DNA of 64,000 bases from Pseudomonas psychrophila (GCF_001043005.1 NZ_JYKZ01000001.1:868001-932000); one strand, 5' to 3'. Shown: positions 49,802-60,134, numbered from the stretch's first letter. The notes: a model not told the origin generated them from the letters alone. Numbers and translations are program-made.

Positions 49802-51013
49802 CTACCAGTGCCAGAGCGTGCCGTCTTCAAGGCGATTGACCGGCAGGCTGGCGCGTTTGTAGGGGTACTTGGCAGCCAGTTCTTCGTTGATATCCACGCC
49901 ATGCCCCGGGGTTTCTCCGGGCGTGAAATGACCGTCTTCAAAGCGGTAGGCGTGAGGGAATACTTCGTCAGTCAGCGGGTCGTGGGGCATGTGCTCCTGG
50001 ATCCCGAAATTGGGCACCCAGGTATCGAAATGCAGCGCCGCACCCATGGTGACCGGCGACAGATCGGTGGCGCCATGAAAGCCGGTACGCACTTGGTAGA
50101 GCGCTGCAAAATCGGCGATACGCCGCACATGCGTGATGCCGCCCGCATGAACCAGAGTGGCGCGGATATAGTCGATCAACTGCTCTTGAATCAGCTCGCG
50201 GCAATCATGAATCGAGTTGAACACCTCGCCTACTGCCAGCGGGGTGGTGGTGTGCTGGCGGATCAGGCGAAAGGCTTCCTGGTTCTCGGCCGGGGTGCAG
50301 TCTTCCAGCCAGAACAGATTGAACGGCTCCACGGCTTTACCCAGACGCCCGGCTTCAATCGGCGTGAGGCGGTGGTGAACGTCATGCAGGATATGCAAGT
50401 CATCGCCAAAGCGTTCGCGCACGGCGGCGAACAGCTTGGGGGCATGGTTGAGGTACTTGGCGGTGTCCCATACATGTTCGGCGGGCAGGTCGCTGTCGGC
50501 CGGTTCGTAACGTTCACCGCTGCGCTTGGCCACACCATAGGTAGTGGCAATGCCCGGAATCCCGCACTGCACGCGCACCGCCTTGTAACCCAGTTCCACG
50601 TGGCGGGCGACTTCGGCCAGGCACCCTTCGATGTCCTTGCCTGTAGCGTGTCCGTAGACCATCACCCGCTCGCGACTCTTGCCACCGAGCAACTGGTAGA
50701 GAGGCATATTGGCGGCCTTGGCCTTGATGTCCCACAGCGCAACGTCCACCGCGGCTATCGCGGTCATGGTCACCGGGCCACGGCGCCAGTAGGCACCGCG
50801 GTACAGGTATTGCCAGATGTCCTCGATGCGCTGGGCATCGCGTCCGATCAGCGCTGGCAGCACGTGTTCTTCGAGGTAGGCAACGACCGCCATTTCGCGA
50901 CCATTCAAGGTGGCATCGCCGATGCCGTAGACACCGGAGTCAGTGACAATTTTCAGGGTGATCATGTTGCGACCCGGGCAGGTAACAATCACGCGTGCTT
51001 CAACAATTTTCAT
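49802..51013 (-). CDS. manD: D-mannonate dehydratase, enolase superfamily (ManD/RspA-like)
   Basis: 403-aa enolase-superfamily protein. Metal ligands read: Asp in [13 protein letters not shown], Glu in [12 protein letters not shown] and Glu in [12 protein letters not shown]. Substrate loop [20 protein letters not shown] and the late [18 protein letters not shown] complete the ManD signature. It dehydrates D-mannonate (some members also D-gluconate) to KDG. It is unrelated in fold to UxuA at 44539 though the reaction is the same. It sits between kdgK and the zinc dehydrogenase. Confidence 0.92.
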   Translation of the reverse strand: MKIVEARVIVTCPGRNMITLKIVTDSGVYGIGDATLNGREMAVVAYLEEHVLPALIGRDAQRIEDIWQYLYRGAYWRRGPVTMTAIAAVDVALWDIKAKAANMPLYQLLGGKSRERVMVYGHATGKDIEGCLAEVARHVELGYKAVRVQCGIPGIATTYGVAKRSGERYEPADSDLPAEHVWDTAKYLNHAPKLFAAVRERFGDDLHILHDVHHRLTPIEAGRLGKAVEPFNLFWLEDCTPAENQEAFRLIRQHTTTPLAVGEVFNSIHDCRELIQEQLIDYIRATLVHAGGITHVRRIADFAALYQVRTGFHGATDLSPVTMGAALHFDTWVPNFGIQEHMPHDPLTDEVFPHAYRFEDGHFTPGETPGHGVDINEELAAKYPYKRASLPVNRLEDGTLWHW

Positions 51014-51017
51014 GGGT

Positions 51018-52019
51018 TCAGGCCTCGGCGACAGAAGAGAATTCAGGCATGTTCAGGCTTGGCATGGCGACTCCGGGGATCAGCGCGCCGGGATGCTGAA
51101 CCACCTCGGCAGCCAGCATGTGGCCCCAGCGTGCAGCGCGCTGCGGGGTACCACCTTGCAAGCGGCAGGCTAGATAGGCCGCGCTGAAGGAGTCGCCCGC
51201 TGCCGTGGTGTCGACAATGTGCTGCACCTGCTCAGCGGGTACCTCGAAACGGCCTGTCGAACACTGGATCAAGCACGAGGCAGGGCCACGCTTGAGGGCA
51301 ACTTCGCTCACACCGAACTGCTCATAAGCGCGAAACAGCTCTTCTTGATCGGCATAACCGAACAGCACGGCATCGTCATCCCAGGTGATCAAGGCCAGGT
51401 CCGTCAGGCGCAGCATGTCGCTGTAAGCCTTGCGCGCTGAAGGCGCATCGGGCCACAAGTGGGGTCGGTAGTTGTTGTCGAAGACAATGCGCGTGCCGCC
51501 CTCGCGGGCCAGGCTCAAAGCCTGCATCAGGCGTTCACGGCCTTCGGTGGTGAGGATCGCTAGGCTGATACCGCTCAGGTACACATAGTCGTAGTCGGCC
51601 AAGGCGCGCAGAACGGCGCTTGCTTCAGGCCCGTCGAAAACCCGCCGTGCGGCAGCTTCGCCACGCCAGTAAGAGAAGCGGCGTTCGCCCTGGTCATCGG
51701 TCTGGATGAAATACAGACCGGGCAGCGCGTCCTTGATCACCCGCACATGCTGATCGCCGACACCTTCGTCACGCCAGAGCTGGCGCATGGCATCGCTAAA
51801 AGAGTCCGCGCCGATGGCGGTTACATAGTCGGCAACAATCCCGTTGCCCTTGCCCAGACGAGAGAGGTAGACCCCCGCATTGAGCGTGTCCCCACCGAAC
51901 GTCTGACTGAACACGGCACCCGGCTGGCCGCGCATCTCGATCATGCACTCGCCCACCAGTGCCACCCGCAGGGGCTGGGTCAAATTGGCCTGTGGGCAAT
52001 GCCCGAGGGTTACCGTCAT
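51018..52019 (-). CDS. kdgK: 2-keto-3-deoxygluconate kinase (PfkB family)
   Basis: Phosphorylates KDG to KDPG, which enters the Entner-Doudoroff route. The 333-aa PfkB kinase has N-terminal [15 protein letters not shown] and the C-terminal anion-hole motif [20 protein letters not shown] with the catalytic Asp. I use the ATG at 52019 (AAGG 9 nt upstream). The frame extends 33 codons further but would cover the operators. It is first gene of the catabolic cluster, 4 bp before manD. Confidence 0.92.
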   Translation of the reverse strand: MTVTLGHCPQANLTQPLRVALVGECMIEMRGQPGAVFSQTFGGDTLNAGVYLSRLGKGNGIVADYVTAIGADSFSDAMRQLWRDEGVGDQHVRVIKDALPGLYFIQTDDQGERRFSYWRGEAAARRVFDGPEASAVLRALADYDYVYLSGISLAILTTEGRERLMQALSLAREGGTRIVFDNNYRPHLWPDAPSARKAYSDMLRLTDLALITWDDDAVLFGYADQEELFRAYEQFGVSEVALKRGPASCLIQCSTGRFEVPAEQVQHIVDTTAAGDSFSAAYLACRLQGGTPQRAARWGHMLAAEVVQHPGALIPGVAMPSLNMPEFSSVAEA

Positions 52020-52100
52020 CTCTGCGCGCCTTGTTTTTATGGGTCGCTTTGCGTCGACACAGGCACCTGAGAGTGACAGTGCATCGAGCTGATTATTATT

Positions 52101-52119
52101 TTTGGAACGGCGTTTCATT
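52101..52119. promoter_or_regulatory. KdgR/IclR-type operator 1
   Basis: TGGAACGGCGTTTCA (GGAAC-3 bp-GTTTC palindrome) upstream of kdgK. It resembles the TGAAAC-N3-GTTTCA pattern bound by KdgR regulators. Confidence 0.65.
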
Positions 52120-52167
52120 TTTTCGCTTGAGGCCGAGTTTAATCAAAATCCGAACACCGTCAAGAAA

Positions 52168-52186
52168 AATGAAACAGCGTTTCGAT
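52168..52186. promoter_or_regulatory. KdgR/IclR-type operator 2
   Basis: TGAAACAGCGTTTCG palindrome (GAAAC-3 bp-GTTTC), 67 bp from operator 1 and 46 bp before the regulator start. The two sites can serve the divergent promoters. Confidence 0.65.
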
Positions 52187-52231
52187 TCTCTACGGTATAT
52201 CCTTGTTTTTTTAAATTGCGTTGGAGCCTTC

Positions 52232-53011
52232 ATGGACAACAGCACCACCCAGAACAACGAACTCGTCTCTGCCGTCGGCCGGACCATGGCTGTGCTTGAA
52301 GCCCTGGCCGAACACCCGGAAGAGAGTGGCGTTTCCGAAATTGCACAGAAGCTGGACATGTCAAAGAGCACGGTCTATCGCTTTTTGCAGTCACTCAAGG
52401 CGCGTGGTTATGTGGTTCAGGATGCGGAAGACCGCTACCGCCTGAGCGTGCGGCTGTTCGAGCTGGGGGCCCAGGCCCTGCCCCATCTGGATATCGTGCG
52501 CGAAGCCGAACCTGGCATGCGCCGCATCAACGAACTGACTGGCGAGACCGTGCACCTGGGCATCCTCGACGAAGGCAGCATCGTCTACGTGCACAAGATC
52601 GACTCCAAATACAACTTGCGCATGTACTCGCGCATCGGGCGCCGGGCGCCGTTGTACTGCACCGGCATCGGCAAGGTACTGCTGGCCTGGCTGGAAGAAG
52701 ACGAACTGCTTGCGCTCCTGCGTGAAGAAAGCTTCGAGCGGCGCACCGCCAACACCCTCACCAGCATCGACGCCTACCTGCAGGAACTGGCGCTGGTTCG
52801 CGAGCAGGGTTATGGCGAAGACCATGAAGAATTCGAAGACAACATGCGTTGTCTCGCAGCCCCCATCCGCGACCGTTTCGGCCATGTGATTGGCGGCATG
52901 AGCGTGTCGTTCCCGTGCTTTCGCTTTCGCGAAGAACTGAAACAGGACTATGTGAAACAGCTGATGGTGGCTTCGCAGCAGGTTTCAAGTCAGTTGGGCT
53001 GGCATCCGTAA
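52232..53011 (+). CDS. IclR-family regulator (KdgR-like)
   Basis: 259 aa. N-terminal winged helix (SGVSEIAQKLDMSKSTVYRF, LQSLKARGYVVQDAEDRYRL) and C-terminal ligand domain (GETVHLGILDEGSIVYVHKI; GRRAPLYCTGIGKVLLAWLE). Starts at the ATG at 52232 (GGAG 8 nt upstream); longer frames are unlikely. Divergent from kdgK with two KdgR-like operators between. Probably senses KDG or a relative. Confidence 0.92.
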   Translation: MDNSTTQNNELVSAVGRTMAVLEALAEHPEESGVSEIAQKLDMSKSTVYRFLQSLKARGYVVQDAEDRYRLSVRLFELGAQALPHLDIVREAEPGMRRINELTGETVHLGILDEGSIVYVHKIDSKYNLRMYSRIGRRAPLYCTGIGKVLLAWLEEDELLALLREESFERRTANTLTSIDAYLQELALVREQGYGEDHEEFEDNMRCLAAPIRDRFGHVIGGMSVSFPCFRFREELKQDYVKQLMVASQQVSSQLGWHP

Positions 53012-53171
53012 GGGTGAAGCAAGGGGCTGCTGCGCTGCGCAGGAAAGTGCAGCACTTGCCTCTAACGCGAATAAAACCCAACTGCAACAAGCTCCTTGAA
53101 TGCGATAAACTGCACGCCGTTTAAAAGTCGGCAAGGACTCTACCCGGCCTGCCTCTCGCACAAGGATCGTC

Positions 53172-53981
53172 ATGTTAAAACCCTCATTCTCCCTCGTCCT
53201 TGCCGCCCTCCTGGTGGCCGGCTGCCAATCCAGCACCCGCGCGCCGGACAAACCGTCCAGGCTCACCCCTGCCCAGGAAAAGGAGCAGGCCCTGCAACGC
53301 GGGGTTTATGAAAAGCTGATCAGCAAGGTGCTTGCCCGAGAGGCTGATCTGGCTAACGCCCAGGGCCGCAATGGCAGCTTCAACCTGGTAATGACCGTTG
53401 ATGACAAGAACCGCATCATTGGTTGCGACACTCAACCCAACACGAAGCTGGATAACCGGATCTACCCCTACAACCGCACACTGGCGACCGATCTGGTGTC
53501 AATATGCTGGACGGCGGTGTTCCCCGAACTGCCTTCGTCACTGATCAATTCGAGGACCAGGACGGCTAAAGTCGTCGCTCCGGTCGCGGTTTATCCCCTC
53601 ACCGGGCTCAGTGCCGAGGACCGCGAACAACGCGCGGCAGCGTTGCTGGACAAGGCGCAAAACGATTTTCTGTTCAAGCACTTGCTTGCCCCGCTGCCCA
53701 TCGACAGCATCGGTGTCGCCACGCTCATGATGATGAGCGACAGCACAGGCAAGGTGCTGGAATGTGCGGCCAGTCTGGATCCCCATGCCCTGCGTCCCGC
53801 TGAGTTCAAGCAGGACGATACCTTACTTGCCAGCCTGGTCCAGCGCTGCAAGCAAATGAACCTGAGCACCATGCCGGGCTTTGAACCCAACGCCAGAGGG
53901 ATAGGCAGCGCATTCCATAGAATCGAGTACTCGCCCTGGAAAGCCGGACTCAAGACCCCTGCGACGTCAGATTCCGAGTGA
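53172..53981 (+). CDS. Putative lipoprotein, unknown function
   Basis: 269 aa with a lipoprotein signal (SFSLVLAALLVAGCQSSTRA; lipobox LVAGC, Cys about 18). The mature part is mostly soluble with two later Cys (RIIGCDTQP; SICWTAVFPE). No family recognised. Followed by a single REP palindrome. Confidence 0.8.
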   Translation: MLKPSFSLVLAALLVAGCQSSTRAPDKPSRLTPAQEKEQALQRGVYEKLISKVLAREADLANAQGRNGSFNLVMTVDDKNRIIGCDTQPNTKLDNRIYPYNRTLATDLVSICWTAVFPELPSSLINSRTRTAKVVAPVAVYPLTGLSAEDREQRAAALLDKAQNDFLFKHLLAPLPIDSIGVATLMMMSDSTGKVLECAASLDPHALRPAEFKQDDTLLASLVQRCKQMNLSTMPGFEPNARGIGSAFHRIEYSPWKAGLKTPATSDSE

Positions 53982-53983
53982 TG

Positions 53984-54011
53984 CCATCGCGAGCAAGCCC
54001 GCTCCCAAAAG
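53984..54011. repeat. Single REP palindrome
   Basis: CATCGCGAGCAAGCCCGCTC core, right after the lipoprotein gene and before the convergent adaptor gene. Confidence 0.6.
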
Positions 54012-54034
54012 GGGCCGTGTGAAGCGCTGTGTTC

Positions 54035-55297
54035 TCACAGGCTTCTCACACTCACAAACCCGGAGTTCAGCCCGAACACCTCAACCCCCTGGGCAGTGGA
54101 TTGGCCAATCGTGACCTCGCGCCGCACCACTGGCGCGTCCAGGTTTTCACGGTGCTCTACGAACATGGCATCACCGGCCTGTTCCACGGCTGCGTGTGGG
54201 ATGATGAAACTGTTCTCGTTGCGGTATGTCACGATGGTCATGTGCACACTCATGCCCAACCGGACATTTTTGAAGTCGCCATCCTCGGGGGCATTTACGG
54301 TGATGGTGACCGGGAATCTGGCAGCACTACCAGCGTTGTCATCCTGAACGGCCAACTGACTGATGGCGCTGACGTAACCACTGAGTTGCCGCCCCGAAAA
54401 GCCATCGCCGGCTATAGCTACGTCCTGGTTCAGGACAAATTTGTTCACGTCCGACTCCGCCACTTGGGTAACAACCTTGAGACCTTTCATGTTGCCCAGC
54501 TTGATGAGTTGCTGACCTGTAGCCAAAAGAACGCCCCGGTGCAGCCCCCCCGCTTCGCCCGCTGTCGACTGCGGCGCCCCAAGGGACAACACAACACCCG
54601 AAAACGGAGCATGGAGCGTCTTGTGCTCCAGCAAGGCGCTTAGCTGTTGATGGGCGATGGATGCATTCTGGTACTCCATATCGGCAATGGTTCTGGCCTC
54701 ACCCTTGCCGGCTGCCTGCACATGCTTGAGCTCGCTTTTGGCAGCCGTCAGCTCAAGCGACTGCAGGTTATGTTGCTGCTTCAAGGCATCGCGCTCGTTA
54801 CGCGGAACAATACCTTTTTGATACAGCTCCTCGACCTGAGAAAGCTCAAGTTCAAGACTGCCCGCATACAGTTCGGCCACTCTGAGCGCTTGCCTGGCTC
54901 GCATCATCTGCTGCCCCGTCGCCCATGCCTCGTAGACTTCAATGGCCTGCTGCATTTTCAGTTTGTTGGCCAGAGCATCCCTGACCTTGATTTCTAGCAG
55001 CGCCGTATCGAGCGACAGTAATGCCTGCCCCTGTTCGACCTGCATACCGGGCCGCAACTCATTGGCCAAGGCAAAACCTTCAAAAGGAGCAGTGATGATG
55101 GTTGTCTCAACCGGTTCGATTTTGCCGACCAGGCCGATTTCATGCTCCAGCTTCTGACTACTGACCGCCACCCAGGTAACGGGGCCGTCCGGGGTCGCCG
55201 GCAGGAGCAAAACCAAGGCCAAGGTCAGCAGCAGGCCCAAAGCTGCAAAATACTTCCAGCGCCCCGCCAGGGCATTGGACCGATCAAAAACTCTCAA
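54035..55297 (-). CDS. HlyD/MacA-like periplasmic adaptor
   Basis: 420-aa membrane-fusion protein. N-terminal anchor (YFAALGLLLTLALVLLLPAT), lipoyl halves (TIITAPFEGFALANELRPGM; LHAPFSGVVLSLGA), a coiled-coil hairpin (about residues 115-220) and C-terminal beta domains. Links an inner-membrane transporter to a TolC channel. It overlaps the end of the tolC-like gene by 14 bp and belongs to the ABC cluster upstream. Confidence 0.88.
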   Translation of the reverse strand: MRVFDRSNALAGRWKYFAALGLLLTLALVLLLPATPDGPVTWVAVSSQKLEHEIGLVGKIEPVETTIITAPFEGFALANELRPGMQVEQGQALLSLDTALLEIKVRDALANKLKMQQAIEVYEAWATGQQMMRARQALRVAELYAGSLELELSQVEELYQKGIVPRNERDALKQQHNLQSLELTAAKSELKHVQAAGKGEARTIADMEYQNASIAHQQLSALLEHKTLHAPFSGVVLSLGAPQSTAGEAGGLHRGVLLATGQQLIKLGNMKGLKVVTQVAESDVNKFVLNQDVAIAGDGFSGRQLSGYVSAISQLAVQDDNAGSAARFPVTITVNAPEDGDFKNVRLGMSVHMTIVTYRNENSFIIPHAAVEQAGDAMFVEHRENLDAPVVRREVTIGQSTAQGVEVFGLNSGFVSVRSL

Positions 55298-56764
55298 GTG
55301 ATATCTCCCAGCTCTCCAGCATCACGCCCAGCAGCACATCCAGCTGGGCTCTGGCATCCAGATATGAAATCTTCGCGCTCAAATTGGCATCTTCAGCCGC
55401 ACGTAAGTCGGCTTCAAAACTGATGATTTGAAAGTTGCTGGATCGGCCAGCATTCAACTTGTCGTTCTCGATGGACAGCTTGCGCCTGGACAGGTCCATG
55501 ACCCGCTGGGAAATTTCAAGCTGACGCCAAAGAGTGTTCAGGCCCCAACGGAATCGGTGATCTGACGCTTCAAATCGATAAGCGCCTCCTCCTGATACAA
55601 CTGCTGCTGCTCAACCAGAGTATGGGCATTGACCTTGGCCTGGCGGATGCTGATATCTCCAATAGGAATCTCCAGCTTCAGACCTGTGTAACTGTCCCAC
55701 GTCCGATTGGAGCCATTGATGCTGTGATTGTCCCGTTGCTGATTGACGCCTGCCACCAACGACACATCCCAACGCCCCCGGTCTTGCGCGACCAACAGGT
55801 TGATCGATGCCTGTTCGCTCTGTAACAGCGTCGCCAGGTATTGCGGCTGCCTGGCCTGCGCCACTTTCAGCGCAGTCGCCTGATCAATATCAAGCCGAGT
55901 CACTTGCAGGGTGTCACTGGCACGCACAGGCGTCTCCAGATCGAGTGCCAACAGCTTGAGCATCACTAATCGACTCGCCGCCAACTGATTTTTCGCCTCT
56001 TCTACCGCCAACTCCTGTGTCGCGATATCCGCCTCTATCTGGACAACGTCAAACTCCGCTACTCGACCCGCACCAATCAGCTGTTTGTTGATATTGAGCA
56101 GCGAGACGGCCCGACCAAGCGCCTCCATAGCAAGCGTTACCTGAGTCTGGGATTTCATCAGCGTACGGTAGGCCGCGATGATGTCGTACACGGTTTTGGA
56201 TACGCTCGCCTTCACATTCAACTGGTTGACTTGCTCGGTCAATTTGGCCAGGCGCAAGGGTGCCGTCGTGACTTCTTTACCTGCCCCCCTGAGCAACGGT
56301 TGAGTCAACGTCAGCCCCAGGCCATCACTGCTCATGTCACCCGAATTTTTCGTGGCATTGAGCTGCTGGTTCCAGCTCAGATCAATGTTGGTCCCATACT
56401 CACCCAGCAGGCTCACCTTGGGCGTAATGCCAGTAGAGCGACTGCTGTCGACGCTGCCCCTGGATAGCCGGTGAGTACCACTGAGCTTGAGTTTTGGGTT
56501 GAACAGGTCATCTGCCACGAGCAAATCGAACTTCTCCCGCAAACGCTGGAGCTTGAGGCTGCGGATGCTGTAGTTGCGGCGTAGGCCCAACGAAACAGCT
56601 TCAGCCAGGGACAGATCGATGGAGTGCTGACTCAACAAGTCACTGCGCAACTCGCTCTGGTGCGGCACGCCGGCGTCGACTCGAGCAGGGGCGGCTGCCA
56701 GCTGTTTCGACAGGATCAAAACACAGCACGCAGCGCTTGTAACAACCGCTAATTTAATCATCAC
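55284..56764 (-). pseudogene. TolC-family outer-membrane factor with frameshift
   Basis: Intact for 408 codons from MMIKLAVVTSAACCVLILSK (signal peptide; SLAEAVSLGLRRNYSIRSLK; LTLTQPLLRGAGKEVTTAPL, family features). It then stops at 55538. The remainder continues in another frame (NTLWRQLEISQ, DLSRRKLSIENDKLNAGRSS, YLDARAQLDVLLGVML) to 55284. One G added at the GGGG run (55543-55546, plus-strand CCCC) would restore a ~493-residue protein. May be a real inactivation or a sequencing error. Confidence 0.8.
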
Positions 56765-57950
56765 GGAGCGCCTCTACAGGCGTAAGGCGCGAAGCCGCAA
56801 TTGCAGGTTTCAACCCAAAGAAAACGCCGACCAGTAACGTGCTTAAAACGCCCAACGGGATGGACAGCATCGCCAACTCAAATGCCCACCCCGATATCAC
56901 GGCATACAGCCAGGCCAGCGCTATACCCACGCCCGCACCCAACACAGCACCCAGCGTACTGAGCGCGAGCGCTTCGATTAGAAACAGATTGCGTATGTCC
57001 TGGCGGCGAGCGCCAATAGCCATCCGCAAACCGATTTCAACACGTCGCTCGGAAACGTTCATATACATAACATTCATAACCGCCACACCGCCGCCCACCA
57101 GAGCAATAGCACCGAGTGCTATCAACAGATAATGGAACGTTCTATTTTGGCGGTTCATACCCTCGATTATCTGTTGTGGAACCATTATTTGAACTGAACG
57201 AAATTCAAAAGTACGGGCCAACTGATCATGTAACCGCAGGGCAGCGATTTCAATATTGAGCGGGGGAGGAACACGGACAATCAGATCACGCAGCGCGGTC
57301 TGGCTTTCTACTCGGGAAATAGCATGCAACGGTATAAAGACCGAATCGTCGACAACAACAGGACTGACCATCGAGTTCGTCTTCGATTTCAAAATACCCA
57401 CAACCTTAAACAAGTAGTTATTGATATTAAGCCAATCACCTACTTGGATTCTAGAACCTCCCTCACTCAATGAGACGGCTACTTGATGACCGAGAACAAC
57501 AACGTTTTCTTCAAAATCAAACTCATGCAGGAATCGCCCCTTAAGTAACGACAGCGCGATCACATTAAATAAAGAAGACTCGGTCCCGACAAGGCGGGCA
57601 TTGACTGAACGATTATTAAACACCAGGCTGATGGAGGCGAATACTGTCGGTGTTATCTGCAGCCCAGGGAGATCCAACCCCTCGATTTTCGCAGCATCTA
57701 TAGAGAGCAACGACACCTGCGCATCCTCTTTATCCGGCAACTGTGCGACTAACGTATCGGTCCCCATACCCTGAAATATAGAGGCAGCATCGAGTCCCGC
57801 GTTGTGCCCGATATTGATGATCGCAACAATGGAGGCGCTGCCTATTACGATACCCAGAAGCGCCAAGGCCGAACGTCTGGACAATGTACGGAAACTGTCA
57901 AGTGCATCTTCAATAGCCTGATTCAATGGGAGCATTATTAACGTACTCAA
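56754..57950 (-). CDS. ABC transporter permease, FtsX/MacB type
   Basis: 398 aa. N-terminal helix then a large periplasmic domain, then three C-terminal helices (FHYLLIALGAIALVGGGVAV; FLIEALALSTLGAVLGAGVG). Family motif SERRVEIGLRMAIGARRQDI. Mechanotransmission-type exporter permease. Start overlaps the ATPase stop by 4 bp; tolC-like gene overlaps its end. Confidence 0.9.
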   Translation of the reverse strand: MSTLIMLPLNQAIEDALDSFRTLSRRSALALLGIVIGSASIVAIINIGHNAGLDAASIFQGMGTDTLVAQLPDKEDAQVSLLSIDAAKIEGLDLPGLQITPTVFASISLVFNNRSVNARLVGTESSLFNVIALSLLKGRFLHEFDFEENVVVLGHQVAVSLSEGGSRIQVGDWLNINNYLFKVVGILKSKTNSMVSPVVVDDSVFIPLHAISRVESQTALRDLIVRVPPPLNIEIAALRLHDQLARTFEFRSVQIMVPQQIIEGMNRQNRTFHYLLIALGAIALVGGGVAVMNVMYMNVSERRVEIGLRMAIGARRQDIRNLFLIEALALSTLGAVLGAGVGIALAWLYAVISGWAFELAMLSIPLGVLSTLLVGVFFGLKPAIAASRLTPVEALRDD

Positions 57951-58645
57951 AGGACGGATGCTCCCATCTCCTCAACCCTGCCACCCCGCACCCTGATTTT
58001 TTTTTGCATCAGATGCGCAACTTGATTGTCGTGGGTCACAATCAACAACGTGACCCGTTGTTCTTTTTGTATCGACAACAATAACTCAAGTATTTCACGG
58101 GCAGTTTCACTGTCCAGGCTACCCGTCGGTTCATCGGCAAGAATCAAGGAGGGTTGACCTATGAGCGCGCGTGCAATCGCCACTCGTTGCTTTTGCCCCC
58201 CTGACAAATCGGCAGATTTGAAGCGGGCACGATCCGCCATTCCAACCCTGCCTAACATCTGCATGGCTTGTTCTAGAGCGCTCGCACGATCAACCCCCCT
58301 ATAACGGAGCGGTAAGGCCACATTCTCCAGAACACTCAAACGGGCAATTAAATTATAATGCTGAAAAACAAATCCTATTTCTGACTTTCTAAGCATTGCC
58401 AGCTCATCACTCTGAGCATTTGCAACTGAATGCCCCATCAGTAGATAGTCGCCCTCATCAGGAAAATCCAGCAAACCGATAATGCTTAGAAGCGTACTTT
58501 TACCTGAGCCAGACGGCCCAACAATAGCGCATGTTTCTCCCACACCCACCTGAAAATTGACATGTTTTAAAACCTGGAGGGTCTTTGCGTCATGACGGTA
58601 ACTTTTACTGATACCTTTCATAGAAATACATATCAAATTATCCAT
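57947..58645 (-). CDS. ABC transporter ATPase (MacB/LolD type)
   Basis: 232 aa. Walker A GPSGSGKST, Q-loop FVFQHYNLIARLSVLENVAL, signature LSGGQKQRVAIARALI, Walker B LILADEPTGSLD. Energises the FtsX-like permease. First of four exporter genes. Confidence 0.93.
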   Translation of the reverse strand: MDNLICISMKGISKSYRHDAKTLQVLKHVNFQVGVGETCAIVGPSGSGKSTLLSIIGLLDFPDEGDYLLMGHSVANAQSDELAMLRKSEIGFVFQHYNLIARLSVLENVALPLRYRGVDRASALEQAMQMLGRVGMADRARFKSADLSGGQKQRVAIARALIGQPSLILADEPTGSLDSETAREILELLLSIQKEQRVTLLIVTHDNQVAHLMQKKIRVRGGRVEEMGASVL

Positions 58646-58907
58646 GACAACCCTTAACCCTTTAAAAACAGTGACTCGTTGTTAGCCCAGGAGAGGGAGA
58701 GCACGCGAATACGACAACTGCATGACAGGAGAACGCAATCACTACCTTTTGAACATCAAGCAATCTCTTTAGACACACATAAGAACAGCGAGGAATCTTA
58801 CTTTTCAAACCGCGCGCACCTGCGGGTGACTTTACACCGACAAGAGCGCGCAGCCACTACACTATCCGCAGACAGCCATCAACACTGCCCGCACAAACAT
58901 AAACAAC

Positions 58908-59384
58908 TTACTGAGCAAGTACTGTAGAAGCCTTACACTTCGGGTCCTTCCCAGACTTATCAAAAACAAACTCAACACCAACACTAACCGGATAGCCTGG
59001 AACCTGATGCAACCACCTGCTCAAAGACACACTACGCCAAGTGTCGTCCTGCCTCAAGTTATCCGCCGAGTAAACACTCATAGCCGTGGTAGTATTCGAA
59101 TGGCTCATACCCATATTAAGATTGGCTTTATTACCAGCACTCTTATTGTCAAACCTGAAGATTTTGTACTTTTGTATATGCGCCGAAATGGCACGTGTTT
59201 TCGGGTCTATAGTATATACACCAGTCGCACGCCCACCAAAATCACCACCGTTACAACCAACCGCAAATTCTTTGGTTATCAAATTAGAATTAGCACTCGC
59301 AGAAACACTTACAAACATAGCGCTGCTCGCAAGCGTACAAGCAACCAGGGCCAACCTAAAAGATCGATCAATCATCATGCGCAC
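58908..59384 (-). CDS. Small secreted protein, possible export substrate
   Basis: 158 aa with a signal peptide (LALVACTLASSAMFVSVSAS, cleavage near ASA). The mature part is Ser/Thr/Asn-rich with two or more Cys (EFAVGCNGGDFGGRA; KDPKCKASTVLAQ). No domain recognised. It lies 262 bp upstream of the exporter ATPase, same strand. Upstream is an inverted repeat CTTAGTT/AACTAAG (59407-59430). Being a cargo or partner of the exporter is inference. Confidence 0.7.
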   Translation of the reverse strand: MRMMIDRSFRLALVACTLASSAMFVSVSASANSNLITKEFAVGCNGGDFGGRATGVYTIDPKTRAISAHIQKYKIFRFDNKSAGNKANLNMGMSHSNTTTAMSVYSADNLRQDDTWRSVSLSRWLHQVPGYPVSVGVEFVFDKSGKDPKCKASTVLAQ

Positions 59385-59689
59385 CTTAATTTATAGTTGT
59401 AATTTACTTAGTTCCTAGACTGAAACTAAGAACGTCAATTTGATCATCTCACCGTATGGATATATGCAAGCAAAATCTGGCCGGTATGTAGGGCAAAAAA
59501 CCACGGCAAGTCCACGGACAAAGCGGCGCCCCCCCAGGATCGGAAGACCGCTATTTCACCGTGGTGGTTTGCTCGCCAAATGACAGCTCGACGATCGTCG
59601 AGGCTTCAGCGGGTCTTTTCGGCGCAACCTATACCAGAACAACTGGGCTTTGAACGACTTGGGAGATGAGCTTCGTTGGCGCATTTAAG

Positions 59690-60079
59690 GGCTATCGCGC
59701 CCGCTTAAAATGGACTGCCCCCGTTTCGTATTGCGTAGGTTGGGCCGCTATCGCCCAGGCGATACGCGCCAGCTTATTGGCCAAGGCTCACGCCACTACA
59801 TTGGAGTGATTAGCCGTTGGGGGACGCTCGTGCACCAGCGACTCGCGCCTACGGTGCAGCACGGAGAGGGTTTGCCGGGATTCGGTTTGGGGCGCAACTA
59901 AAAGCATCGAGGAACGCGAGACCTCAACACCACGACGCAGCGCGGCATGTTGCCGAAAACCGCATCATCTGCGCTCGGGAGCATTTTTTGCGAAACACCT
60001 CGCGGCCCGACTTGTCCTGGCCGTGAAGGCGCACAGTATGTTTGCCCAGATCGATACCGATCAGTGCGGACTCGCTCAT
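59690..60079 (-). pseudogene. Internally deleted IS110-family transposase remnant
   Basis: N-terminal part from 60079 reads MSESALIGIDLGKHTVRLHG, GREVFRKKCSRAQMMRF (the DEDD/RuvC-like start of IS110 transposases). After a deletion and frame changes, late-protein fragments LSVLHRRRESLVHERP, HSNVVA (stop) and ALANKLARIAWAIAAQ follow toward 59700. Non-functional. The remaining flank to 59400 shows nothing else. Confidence 0.8.
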
Positions 60080-60092
60080 GATGATGGCCACC

Positions 60093-60134
60093 GAAAACAA
60101 AACACCCTGTGAAAGCGAAGCCTTCACAGGGTGT
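60093..60134 (-). terminator. Rho-independent terminator of the cyo operon
   Basis: On the minus strand ACACCCTGTGAA, loop, TTCACAGGGTGT is followed by TTTGTTTT. It lies 64 bp past cyoE. Confidence 0.85.

Noticed and set aside
55284..55499. Separate 71-aa gene
   Set aside because: It is the C-terminal end of the frameshifted TolC-like gene, not an independent protein.
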